In this document: positions 10,200 through 18,162 of the stretch, one piece after another
Layout of the letters: the number at the start of each line of letters is the position of its first letter
Position numbering within the stretch: position 1 is the first letter of the stretch
Origin: Alkalibacillus almallahensis
GTDB lineage: Bacteria > Bacillota > Bacilli > Bacillales > Alkalibacillaceae
NCBI RefSeq assembly: GCF_011761495.1
Contig: NZ_JAASRU010000007.1
Span: forward strand, 1 to 64,000
Length of the DNA stretch: 64,000 bases
Direction of reading: 5' to 3'
The notes under the pieces: generated by a model
What the model saw: only the letters and a program-made list of their open reading frames with translations
Databases searched by the model: none
What the model was told of the DNA's origin: nothing
Made by a program: the position numbers and the translations under genes

Positions 10200-10231
10200 T
10201 GTGTTATACTAATAACGAATTATGTCATATA
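10200..10231 (+). promoter_or_regulatory. pckA extended -10 promoter with two CcpN-like operators
   Basis: TGTTATACT (10202-10210) is an extended -10 element with no good -35. The 11-mers TGTGTTATACT (10200-10210) and TATGTCATATA (10221-10231) each match the CcpN consensus TRTGHYATAYW at every position. Their start points are 21 bp apart, two helical turns. In B. subtilis CcpN represses the gluconeogenic genes pckA and gapB on glycolytic carbon; the same control is inferred here. Confidence 0.75.
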
Positions 10232-10267
10232 CATAAATACATATTTTATATAAAGGGTGATCTGGTA

Positions 10268-11863
10268 ATGAAAACTATTGAAGCTGATACACTGGTATCA
10301 CAATTATCAAACGCTAATCAGACGGATAAAAATTTATCCATTGCGGAACTAGTTGAAAATATTTTAGCACGTGATGAAGGGATTTTAACCTCAACTGGTG
10401 CCATCAGAGCAACAACTGGCCATTATACTGGTCGCTCACCCAAGGATAAATTCATCGTTGAAGATGAAGAGACGAAAGATCGCATCGATTGGGGCGAGGT
10501 TAATCAACCTATAAACGAAAGCGTATTTAATAATCTTTTGCATAAAGTAACGGATTATTTAGCTGAACGTGACCAACTATTTTCCTTTAAAGGATTTGCT
10601 GGAGCCGATGAAAAACATCGCCTTCCCATTGAAGTGATCACAGAATTTGCGTGGCATAATTTGTTTGCTAATCAGATGTTCATTCGTCCAAGTGCTGAGG
10701 AATTAGCAGAACATGAAACCAAATTCTCCGTTATTTCTGCTCCGCACTTTAAAGCGGATCCAGAAACGGATGGAACGAATTCAGAAACTTTTATTATTGT
10801 TTCCTTCAAGCATCGAATTGTATTAATCGGTGGAACAGAATATGCTGGTGAAATTAAGAAATCGATTTTCTCCGTGATGAACTACATGTTACCCGAGAAA
10901 CAAAATGTTTTACCGATGCATTGCTCCGCCAATGTTGGTGAAGAAGGCGATGTTGCTTTATTTTTCGGCCTATCAGGGACAGGAAAAACAACATTATCTG
11001 CTGATGAGAACCGTCGTTTAATCGGTGATGATGAACACGGTTGGTCACAAAGCGGCGTTTTCAATATTGAAGGTGGTTGTTACGCCAAGACGGTTAACTT
11101 ATCAGCTGACAAAGAACCGCAAATTTATAATGCGATTCGATTTGGAGCCGTATTAGAAAATGTCATGATTGATGCAAAAACTCGTTTACCAGATTACGAT
11201 GATACGAATTTAACGGAAAATACTCGCGCGGCATATGCCATTGATCATATCGACAATATTGTTGAACCAAGTATTGCAGGTCACCCTAACACTATTATTT
11301 TCTTAACGGCAGATGCATTCGGTGTGTTACCTCCAATCAGTAAATTAACAAAAGAACAAGCTATGTATCACTTTTTAAGTGGTTATACGAGTAAGTTAGC
11401 TGGTACTGAACGCGGTATTACTGAACCACAGGCAACATTCTCAGCTTGCTTTGGATCACCTTTCTTGCCACTACCTGCTGCTAATTATGCTAAAATGTTA
11501 GGCGAGAAGATTGACCAACATGATGTGCAAGTTTTCCTAGTTAACACAGGCTGGACTGGTGGTGCTTATGGCGATGGTGAGCGCATGAAATTAAGTCATA
11601 CTCGCGCTATGGTGCATGCAGCACTCGAAGGCGAGTTAAATAATGTCGATTACATCCAAGATGACATTTTCGGTTTATACATGCCTACTACTTGTCCTGG
11701 CGTCCCTAGTGATGTTCTTAACCCTAAGAAAACATGGAATAATGACGAAGCATACGATGCAAAAGCTCAGGAATTAGCGATTAACTTCCACGATAACTTC
11801 AAACAATTCAATTATGTGACGAAAGACATCGCAGAAGCAGGCCCTACATTTAAACACACATAA
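10268..11863 (+). CDS. pckA: Phosphoenolpyruvate carboxykinase (ATP)
   Basis: Gluconeogenic enzyme converting oxaloacetate and ATP to PEP, CO2 and ADP. The product is 531 residues. Visible signatures are [11 protein letters not shown] near the N-terminus, the kinase P-loop GLSGTGKTT (234-242), the following [16 protein letters not shown], and [15 protein letters not shown] start it at the ATG at 10268 after AAGGGTGATCTGGTA. The longer reading from 10199 runs through the promoter and both CcpN-like sites, so it cannot be translated from that promoter. Transcribed divergently from metK. Ends at a strong terminator. Confidence 0.97.
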   Translation: MKTIEADTLVSQLSNANQTDKNLSIAELVENILARDEGILTSTGAIRATTGHYTGRSPKDKFIVEDEETKDRIDWGEVNQPINESVFNNLLHKVTDYLAERDQLFSFKGFAGADEKHRLPIEVITEFAWHNLFANQMFIRPSAEELAEHETKFSVISAPHFKADPETDGTNSETFIIVSFKHRIVLIGGTEYAGEIKKSIFSVMNYMLPEKQNVLPMHCSANVGEEGDVALFFGLSGTGKTTLSADENRRLIGDDEHGWSQSGVFNIEGGCYAKTVNLSADKEPQIYNAIRFGAVLENVMIDAKTRLPDYDDTNLTENTRAAYAIDHIDNIVEPSIAGHPNTIIFLTADAFGVLPPISKLTKEQAMYHFLSGYTSKLAGTERGITEPQATFSACFGSPFLPLPAANYAKMLGEKIDQHDVQVFLVNTGWTGGAYGDGERMKLSHTRAMVHAALEGELNNVDYIQDDIFGLYMPTTCPGVPSDVLNPKKTWNNDEAYDAKAQELAINFHDNFKQFNYVTKDIAEAGPTFKHT

Positions 11864-11876
11864 ATGATTCAACTTG

Positions 11877-11914
11877 ATCCGAACGAATTCTTAGCTGAGT
11901 TCGTTCGGATTTTT
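11877..11914 (+). terminator. Terminator of pckA
   Basis: An 11-bp inverted repeat (ATCCGAACGAA / TTCGTTCGGAT) followed by TTTT. Confidence 0.85.
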
Positions 11915-11939
11915 ATGTGTGCAAGCACGAGTGATTAGA

Positions 11940-12074
11940 TTAGCTAAATAAGTTTTCCATCGAGTTCAGGGCATTTACCATCAAGTTTTCATAGTTACCA
12001 GCGACTGTCGTCCGTTTTCCAGCGAGTCTTGGAGATTTACCATCGATTTCAATTAACTCACCCTCACGAATCAA
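11940..12074 (-). repeat. Five degenerate 21-bp tandem units, also readable as a 44-codon ORF
   Basis: On the plus strand five units of 20-21 bp start at 11953, 11974, 11995, 12015 and 12036, each beginning TTTACCATCGAG-like (TTTTCCATCGAG, TTTACCATCAAG, TTACCAGCGACT, TTTTCCAGCGAG, TTTACCATCGAT). On the minus strand one frame is open from a TTG at 12074 to the TAA at 11940-11942 and contains repeats such as IDGKSPRLAGK and VAGNYENLM. I see no ribosome-binding site of quality. It may be a small dispersed intergenic repeat family rather than a gene. Confidence 0.5.
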
Positions 12075-12100
12075 TCATCCTAATATAAATCACATAAAAA

Positions 12101-12134
12101 AAGTGGAATTGTTTAACGAGAACAATTCCACCTT
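12101..12134 (-). terminator. Terminator of ytkD
   Basis: Inverted repeat AGTGGAATTGTT / AACAATTCCACC followed on the minus strand by a seven-T run, just beyond the ytkD stop. Confidence 0.8.
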
Positions 12135-12136
12135 GC

Positions 12137-12610
12137 TTATGATAAAAAGCGTTTATTGACTTCATCTAAAGAAATTTTCAATACCTGATCTTTCATCATA
12201 AAACTATACTGTTTATTCTTCTTTACGTTCTTCGGTAATTCGTCTAATAATACAGGGCCTTCCGTTTCAAAATAATGCTTTCGCTCATCTAATGACTGGA
12301 CATCAGCGAAGTATACATTTTTTACAATATCGCCACCTTTACCATCAACGTAGTATTGACCGATAAAAGTTAATGTAGAAATAACGCCACCCGTTTCTTC
12401 GTAAACTTCACGTTTAGCTGCGTCTTCAGCTGTTTCACCTGGTTCAACTTTGCCACCAGGAAACTCTATTCCACGGTCACGATGTTGCGTTAACAACCAT
12501 TTATCTTGATAACGAGCAATGACCCAAACATGTTTTGCACTATTCGAAAACGGCATCTGACCTTTAACGAATTTCACGGTATTATTATAATAATCCTTAA
12601 AAACTTCCAC
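12137..12610 (-). CDS. ytkD: Nudix hydrolase, YtkD type
   Basis: A 157-residue Nudix protein. The Nudix box fits GX5EX7REUXEEXG at residues 53-75 (GKVEPGE ... REVYEETGG), with all acidic metal ligands present. B. subtilis YtkD is described as an 8-oxo-dGTP/nucleoside triphosphate diphosphatase; the substrate cannot be read here. The start is a GTG at 12610 with AAAGGA upstream. The gene lies 26 bases after an exported-protein gene on the same strand, so the two are probably cotranscribed. The position downstream of pckA matches the B. subtilis order. Confidence 0.88.
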   Translation of the reverse strand: MEVFKDYYNNTVKFVKGQMPFSNSAKHVWVIARYQDKWLLTQHRDRGIEFPGGKVEPGETAEDAAKREVYEETGGVISTLTFIGQYYVDGKGGDIVKNVYFADVQSLDERKHYFETEGPVLLDELPKNVKKNKQYSFMMKDQVLKISLDEVNKRFLS

Positions 12611-12636
12611 TGGAACACGGTCCTTTATCTCATTTC

Positions 12637-13200
12637 TTATTCGTACTGTATATCCATTATATACGGTTGACCGCTATCCTTCAATTGAAGTTCAAACTTA
12701 ATTGTATATTCTCCATCAAGTTCTGTTTGATTTGTTTGTGTAATAAGAATGTTACCATCTTCTGTCGTTTCTTGTTCAAAATCTTCACCGACTTGGAACC
12801 ATGCTGGTGTTTCGGTTGGGATGATATAAAGGTTACCATCGCGTTCTTCGTAATATCGATCCACGAATTTGTTGACCACTTTCGGTTCTGCTATATCACT
12901 GAAACTATCTTTATAAGCTTTCATGGAGTCATAATTCTTTACTTCATATTGACTATTGGTATCTTGAAGCAATTGATCCATAAAACTTTTCGTTACTTGA
13001 ACAACTTCACCTTCACTCAATTGTGGATTTTCTTTGCTTGCTAAATTAACTTCGCCACGTTCACGTTCCTCAAAATTTATATTCGATTGTTCTGAACTTT
13101 GATATTGACTGGGTGCTGCATTAAGTTGTGAATATGAAAAAGGAATAAGTACGAGTAATGCTATGCTAACGACTGCTAGTCCTACAATTGAACGTTTCAT
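12637..13200 (-). CDS. Predicted exported or membrane-anchored protein of unknown function
   Basis: A 187-residue protein that I do not recognise. Residues 1-28 form a basic start (MKR) and a hydrophobic stretch ending near SYSQLNAAPS, either a signal peptide with a possible AxA-like cleavage site or an uncleaved anchor. The rest is acidic and Gln/Glu rich, with no cysteines and a beta-rich C-terminal half. The ATG at 13200 follows AAAGGTGGATAAC. It is the first gene of a likely pair with ytkD. No catalytic motif is visible. Confidence 0.75.
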   Translation of the reverse strand: MKRSIVGLAVVSIALLVLIPFSYSQLNAAPSQYQSSEQSNINFEERERGEVNLASKENPQLSEGEVVQVTKSFMDQLLQDTNSQYEVKNYDSMKAYKDSFSDIAEPKVVNKFVDRYYEERDGNLYIIPTETPAWFQVGEDFEQETTEDGNILITQTNQTELDGEYTIKFELQLKDSGQPYIMDIQYE

Positions 13201-13373
13201 TTTTGTTATCCACCTTTCTATTTGCTGCTTACGCTCATATTATTTATATGAACTGTTTACCTGATTAATGATCGATTGAAACATAAAAGTCACAAAAAAT
13301 TTTCATTCACGCCATTTAGCTCTGATAATATCCATAATCATCCACCAACCTAGGCCTAAGTCTAATAAACAAA

Positions 13374-13409
13374 AAAGTAAGTCCACATGATTTATGCGAA
13401 CTTACTTTA
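13374..13409 (-). terminator. Terminator after the 13448-13780 gene
   Basis: Inverted repeat AAAGTAAGT / ACTTACTTT with further pairing in the loop (CCACAT / ATGCG), followed by T residues on the minus strand. Confidence 0.65.
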
Positions 13410-13447
13410 TTAGACGATTCATCTTCTATTTTCGTTTCACTTTAAAT

Positions 13448-13780
13448 TTATTCATCTTCAATTCGATCAAATTGATCAAAGAAAGGCATTGATTCGATAT
13501 GCTGTTTCGTTTCATGATCCCCCAGGTTATAAAGCATCTTAAAACCTTTCATCATGTAATAATCATAAGCATCATTTTCTTCATCACGATGGTATTCTTT
13601 AAAAGGTAATGTCGCTCGGAATGCAGTTGCATCTTCTGCACCCTGTAGTTCATCAAAACACTCACGCAATGAGATGATTTCATCAGGGTTACCATATATG
13701 ACGAAATCATCATTATTACCTGCCTTCGCTTCTGAAATTTCACCAGACTCAATACTGACATAAAATTTTCGACGATCCAT
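13448..13780 (-). CDS. Conserved Bacillaceae protein of unknown function, often labelled hydrolase
   Basis: An acidic protein of 110 residues starting MDRRKFYVSIESGEIS. I recall a family of similar length and N-terminus (KRKFYVSI..GEIS, later MLYNLGD..AKNHIES) in Bacillus genomes that is annotated 'hydrolase' without evidence. No hydrolase motif is visible here. The ATG at 13780 follows GAGGTGGTTTG; the in-frame TTG just before it is less likely. It lies between ytkD and the men operon and may be transcribed alone. Confidence 0.75.
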   Translation of the reverse strand: MDRRKFYVSIESGEISEAKAGNNDDFVIYGNPDEIISLRECFDELQGAEDATAFRATLPFKEYHRDEENDAYDYYMMKGFKMLYNLGDHETKQHIESMPFFDQFDRIEDE

Positions 13781-13833
13781 CAAACCACCTCATCACTTAA
13801 TATTAGTCGGTGGTTCGAAAATATACATCCAAA

Positions 13834-14952
13834 CTATAATTGTTGAGTCGTTTTCATATCAAAATCGAACTGTCTTACCGTTAACTTCTCAAGACGTTTT
13901 TGGTCGACTTGCACACCAATGCCTGGTTTAGTTGGCACTTCCACTAGTCCATCTTTGACTTTAAAAGGTTGCTTAATAACATCTTGTTCCCAGTAACGTT
14001 CTGATTCTGATAGATCACCTGGTAATTTAAATTGTTCCAGTGAAGCCAGAATGACATTATGAGCTCTACCAATTCCTGTTTCTAACATACCACCACACCA
14101 CAACGGCATGCTCGCAACTTTAGCATACTCATGAATCATCTTAGCGACTTCATATCCACCAACTCGTCCTAATTTCACATTAATCGTGTCTGCAGCATCT
14201 AACTCAATTGCCTGAAAAGCGTCATGTTCTGAATTAATGGATTCATCTAGGCAAATTCGTGTCTTCATTTCCTTCTTCAATTGGTGATGGTAATACAAAT
14301 CATCTTGTCGAAATGGTTGTTCGATCATATGTAAATTAAGATCATCAAGTTTCGTTAAATGAAGCATATCCTCTGGTTCATAAATACCGTTACCATCAAA
14401 CATAATAGGCAGATCACCTAATAATTCTTTCGCTTGTTCAATGGTCTCACGTTCCTGCCCTTTTTGAACCTTTAACTTATACCGTTTATAGCCTTTTTTC
14501 ATGTAAGTTTTCACTTGTGATGCTAAATCATCCGTTAATGACAGGACCACGCCACTTTCGACATGGTTGTAAGTACCACCAATTATCTCTTTAAGCGGTT
14601 TGTTGAGTTGTTTAGCATATAAATCCCACATAGCTGTTTCAATACCAGCTTTGGCCATTTGATGACCCTGAATACCACTTAAAGTACGATGAACTTGATT
14701 TGGATGATCTATTTGCGCTTTTTGAATAACAGGTAGGATAAAATGCTTTAACATATCCCATGCTGTTGTCGTCGTTTCTGGTGTATAAAATGGATCAGCA
14801 AAAGCAACGCATTCCCCATATCCTACATGACCGTTGTGATCATATACTTCAATGATTAACGTATCACGGGTGACAACTAGGCCGTTAGCCGTCTGAAAGG
14901 GTTGCTTCAACTTCATCGCAACCTGCCTAACGGTAACCTCTTTTATATTCAT
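13834..14952 (-). CDS. menC: o-Succinylbenzoate synthase
   Basis: Enolase-superfamily enzyme of 372 residues that dehydrates SHCHC to o-succinylbenzoate in menaquinone synthesis. The catalytic Lys is in YKLKVQKG. The three metal ligands are in MFDGNGIY, MIEQPF and CLDESI, and the second Lys is in NVKLGRVGGY. These are the full set for OSBS of the NSAR/OSBS subgroup; such enzymes can also racemise N-acylamino acids, but the operon context supports MenC. The start lies 4 bases after the menE stop. Last gene of menF-D-H-B-E-C. Confidence 0.95.
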   Translation of the reverse strand: MNIKEVTVRQVAMKLKQPFQTANGLVVTRDTLIIEVYDHNGHVGYGECVAFADPFYTPETTTTAWDMLKHFILPVIQKAQIDHPNQVHRTLSGIQGHQMAKAGIETAMWDLYAKQLNKPLKEIIGGTYNHVESGVVLSLTDDLASQVKTYMKKGYKRYKLKVQKGQERETIEQAKELLGDLPIMFDGNGIYEPEDMLHLTKLDDLNLHMIEQPFRQDDLYYHHQLKKEMKTRICLDESINSEHDAFQAIELDAADTINVKLGRVGGYEVAKMIHEYAKVASMPLWCGGMLETGIGRAHNVILASLEQFKLPGDLSESERYWEQDVIKQPFKVKDGLVEVPTKPGIGVQVDQKRLEKLTVRQFDFDMKTTQQL

Positions 14953-14956
14953 CTGA

Positions 14957-16408
14957 TCACTCCTCTAAACGTGCTTGTAATTGATGGCGTAATAATTTTT
15001 TAGCGGCGTTTCTGGGTAATTCATCTGTTTTGTACCAAGCTTTAGGGACTTTATAACTCGCTAAATGGTTTTGACAATAAGTCGTTAACTCCTGTTCATC
15101 AATTGGTTCACGTTCAACGATAAATGCTACAGGTACTTCTCCCCAACGATCACTCTTCTGACCAACTACACCAGCATCGGCGATATGCGGATGACCTTTT
15201 AACACACTTTCAATTTCAGCAGGATAAACATTTTCTCCACCTGAGATAATTAAATCTTTGCGTCTATCCACGACATAGAGAAAACCATCTTCATCAAAAT
15301 AGCCCAAATCACCTGTCTTAAGCCATCCGTTCTGGAGTTTAGCCGCCGTCTCATCATTTCGTTTATAATAACCCTTTGTGACACTCGGTCCGTGAACGAC
15401 AATTTCGCCAACCTGTTGTGCGGATAATGACTCATCATCTTGTACAATATCCAGTTGATTCGGAAATAATGGTTTCCCAGCAGAACCTAGTTTGTCGAAG
15501 GCATTCTGATCATCAAGGGTGCAAAATTGTGAGGCTGTTTCAGTCATGCCGTATGTTTGATAAACAGGAACATGTTTATCACGAGCTCGAGTTAATAGCG
15601 GTTTAGGCGCAGGGCCACCACCTAACAGCATACAACGGAATTGTTCAGGATAATAATCGTCTCCTAATCGTTCCAACAATTGATCTAACATGACCGATAC
15701 GACAGACATAATCGTTACACCTTGATTCATGATTTCGTTATGGATCGCTTCAACATCAAATGATTCGTGTAAATGAAGCGGAATACCATAAATTACACTG
15801 CGATAAACGATGGATAAACCGCCCACGTGAAACATCGGCAAACTTAACAACCAGCGATCATGTGGATACAGACCTAAGTTAAGCGCTGAGCCATTCGCGT
15901 TCCACCAATGATTCCCATATGTTAGTTCCACACCTTTGGGTTGTCCCGTCGTCCCAGACGTGTAAATCACATGGGATAGGTCATCTAAGTCTATGCTGTG
16001 ACTTTCTTGCTCAAGTGGCTGATCAAGATTCCCACTATGGATGTCAATCACGTTCAAGTCACCCTCAACTAAGTTTTCATAGCGTGGATCTAAAATAACA
16101 GCTGATACGTCGCCATCCTGTAACTGAAAGGCAATTTCTGCTGAGGACAGGCGAATATTGATGAGAAAACTGACAGCGCCGATAAGATTCAAAGCATGGA
16201 TGGTCACAAGGAATCGATAATGATTGGGTGAAATAACGCTAACATGGTCACCTGATTTAATACCTTCTTGTTTTAATTGTGAAGCCATTGATTTGGCATG
16301 GTGATAAAGTTGTGAAAAGGAATAGGTTGTGCCATCTGGTAACTTCACCGCATCAGTATGTGGTGATAAATCAGCGCGTTTCTCCAACCAGTTGATCATC
16401 GTCGTCAT
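14957..16408 (-). CDS. menE: o-Succinylbenzoate-CoA ligase
   Basis: Adenylate-forming ligase of 483 residues that activates OSB to OSB-CoA. The ATP-binding P-loop is YTSGTTGQPKG, and the later motifs YGMTET, KTGDLGYFDEDGFLYVVDRRKD and the C-terminal lysine in AAKKLLR are present. The ATG at 16408 follows AAAGGGACATGCTCT. It is separated from menB by 104 bases that contain a 13-bp hairpin with a U-rich tail, so expression of menE-menC may be lower than that of menB. Confidence 0.95.
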   Translation of the reverse strand: MTTMINWLEKRADLSPHTDAVKLPDGTTYSFSQLYHHAKSMASQLKQEGIKSGDHVSVISPNHYRFLVTIHALNLIGAVSFLINIRLSSAEIAFQLQDGDVSAVILDPRYENLVEGDLNVIDIHSGNLDQPLEQESHSIDLDDLSHVIYTSGTTGQPKGVELTYGNHWWNANGSALNLGLYPHDRWLLSLPMFHVGGLSIVYRSVIYGIPLHLHESFDVEAIHNEIMNQGVTIMSVVSVMLDQLLERLGDDYYPEQFRCMLLGGGPAPKPLLTRARDKHVPVYQTYGMTETASQFCTLDDQNAFDKLGSAGKPLFPNQLDIVQDDESLSAQQVGEIVVHGPSVTKGYYKRNDETAAKLQNGWLKTGDLGYFDEDGFLYVVDRRKDLIISGGENVYPAEIESVLKGHPHIADAGVVGQKSDRWGEVPVAFIVEREPIDEQELTTYCQNHLASYKVPKAWYKTDELPRNAAKKLLRHQLQARLEE

Positions 16409-16451
16409 AGAGCATGTCCCTTTCTTAATTATGTATAAACTAAAGAAAGAA

Positions 16452-16487
16452 GGTTGGTATCAAACGATTATTCATTTGATACCAACC
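16452..16487 (-). terminator. Hairpin between menB and menE, possible partial terminator
   Basis: A perfect 13-bp stem (GGTTGGTATCAAA / TTTGATACCAACC) with a 10-base loop. On the minus strand it is followed by TTCTTTCTTTA. It sits inside the men operon, so it could attenuate readthrough or stabilise the 3' end of a processed menB message. Confidence 0.6.
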
Positions 16488-16512
16488 AACTTGTTTGACT
16501 TCATTTAGCGAC

Positions 16513-17331
16513 TTAAGGGAAACGTGGGAACTGATCGAAGTCAGGTTTACGCTTCTCTTTGAATGCGTCGCGACCTTCTTTTGCTTCTTCTGTTGTGTAA
16601 TATAGTAGTGTTGCGTCGCCACCCATTTGTTGCAGGCCAGCTAAACCATCTGTGTCTGCATTAAATGACGCTTTTAAGAAACGAAGGGCTGTTGGTGATT
16701 TTTCTAGCATTTCGTTACACCACTGAATCGTTTCTTCTTCAAGCTTGTCTACAGGTACGACCGTGTTAACAAGCCCCATCTCACGTGCTTCTTCAGCACC
16801 GTATTGACGGCATAAATACCAAATTTCACGGGCTTTCTTATGGCCAACGATGCGAGCCAATAAACCTGCACCATATCCAGCGTCGAAGCTACCAACTTTC
16901 GGACCAGTTTGCCCAAACACAGCATTGTCTCCAGCAATCGTTAAGTCACAGACAACGTGTAACACATGTCCGCCACCAATCGCATAACCCGATACCATGG
17001 CTACAACAGGTTTCGGAATGGTACGAATTAAACGTTGTAAGTCTAGTACATTTAAACGTGGAATTTCATCTGTGCCTACATAGCCACCATGGCCTCGTAC
17101 AGATTGGTCACCACCTGCACAGAATGCTTTTTCACCTTCACCTGCTAATACAATAACCCCAATATTTGAATTATCGCGTGCGCGAGCAAACGCATCGATT
17201 AATTCCTGTACTGTTAACGGGGTAAAAGCATTGCGCTTTTCTGGGCGGTTGATCGTAATCTTCGCAATTCCATTATACGTTTCATACTTAATTTCTTCGT
17301 AATCGCGTTCTTTAGTCCATGCAACTGCCAT
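16513..17331 (-). CDS. menB: 1,4-Dihydroxy-2-naphthoyl-CoA synthase
   Basis: Crotonase-family enzyme of 272 residues that closes the second ring of menaquinone. Signatures: [12 protein letters not shown], an oxyanion-hole stretch [21 protein letters not shown] and [13 protein letters not shown]. The conserved C-terminal [13 protein letters not shown] ending typical of MenB is intact. The ATG at 17331 follows an AAGGAGGTTACATA site. Preceded by menH with 12 bases between them. Confidence 0.97.
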   Translation of the reverse strand: MAVAWTKERDYEEIKYETYNGIAKITINRPEKRNAFTPLTVQELIDAFARARDNSNIGVIVLAGEGEKAFCAGGDQSVRGHGGYVGTDEIPRLNVLDLQRLIRTIPKPVVAMVSGYAIGGGHVLHVVCDLTIAGDNAVFGQTGPKVGSFDAGYGAGLLARIVGHKKAREIWYLCRQYGAEEAREMGLVNTVVPVDKLEEETIQWCNEMLEKSPTALRFLKASFNADTDGLAGLQQMGGDATLLYYTTEEAKEGRDAFKEKRKPDFDQFPRFP

Positions 17332-17343
17332 TATGTAACCTCC

Positions 17344-18150
17344 TTAGATTGAATCTGATTTAGTTAAAAACTCACTTACTATTTTACCAAAAATTTTGGG
17401 ACTTTCCAGATATACAGCATGACCTGTTTGAGAAATTTTTCGAAATTGAGCATTTTGTAGGGATTCATGCATTTGTTCATTGATTAAAACAAACTTTTCA
17501 TCCTCCTCACCAACAACTAATAACGTCTCAGTTGTCAATTGTCCTAGACTTTCCCAAAGGCTTGCTTGTTTTCCTGTCCCCATTGTGCGCAAAGATAATG
17601 CTAGGCCTTCTGGTGCTTGTGATAGCCGCTCTTCACGAATTTGTTCTTGCTTTGCTGAGGACAGACGTTTTTGCGTAGCAAACAAAGGGACTCTCTCCCA
17701 GTAATCAACAAAGGATTCAATTCCCTCACGCTCAATCATATTTGCTAATTTCTGATCTTGCGCTTCTCGTTCTAGGCGTTTATCACCTGATAAGCCAGGT
17801 GAAGCGCCAACTAATATGAGTTGATTGACCATCTCAGGAAAGTAATGAACAAACATTAACGCTGTACGACCACCCATGGAATACCCGAGTAAATCGAAAT
17901 GGTTATGCCCAAGTTGATGAATAATGGATTTTAAATCGTGACAAACATCCGACAAGTTTGATACATGCTTAGCGTCTGTCTGTCCATGACCTGGCAAATC
18001 AATGAGCACCAGTTGTCTATTGACCTCCAAGTAAGAAATTATTTCATTCCACGTGGCCAATGTCCCTGTAAAACCATGTAATAAAACGAGCGGGGTTCCT
18101 TCTCCTATCACATTCACGTGGTAGTGATGATCACCTACTGTTATATACAT
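17344..18150 (-). CDS. menH: 2-Succinyl-6-hydroxy-2,4-cyclohexadiene-1-carboxylate synthase
   Basis: Alpha/beta hydrolase of about 268 residues that eliminates pyruvate from SEPHCHC to give SHCHC. It shows LLHGFTGTLATW near the N-terminus, the nucleophile elbow GYSMGG, and late Asp (GEEDEKF) and His (QTGHAVYLE) residues. I favour the ATG at 18150 (MYITVGDHHYHV), 8-10 bases after AAAGGATGG. The ATG at 18159 sits directly against that site. Between menD and menB, as in B. subtilis (ytxM). Confidence 0.92.
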   Translation of the reverse strand: MYITVGDHHYHVNVIGEGTPLVLLHGFTGTLATWNEIISYLEVNRQLVLIDLPGHGQTDAKHVSNLSDVCHDLKSIIHQLGHNHFDLLGYSMGGRTALMFVHYFPEMVNQLILVGASPGLSGDKRLEREAQDQKLANMIEREGIESFVDYWERVPLFATQKRLSSAKQEQIREERLSQAPEGLALSLRTMGTGKQASLWESLGQLTTETLLVVGEEDEKFVLINEQMHESLQNAQFRKISQTGHAVYLESPKIFGKIVSEFLTKSDSI

Positions 18151-18162
18151 TTCATCCATCCT

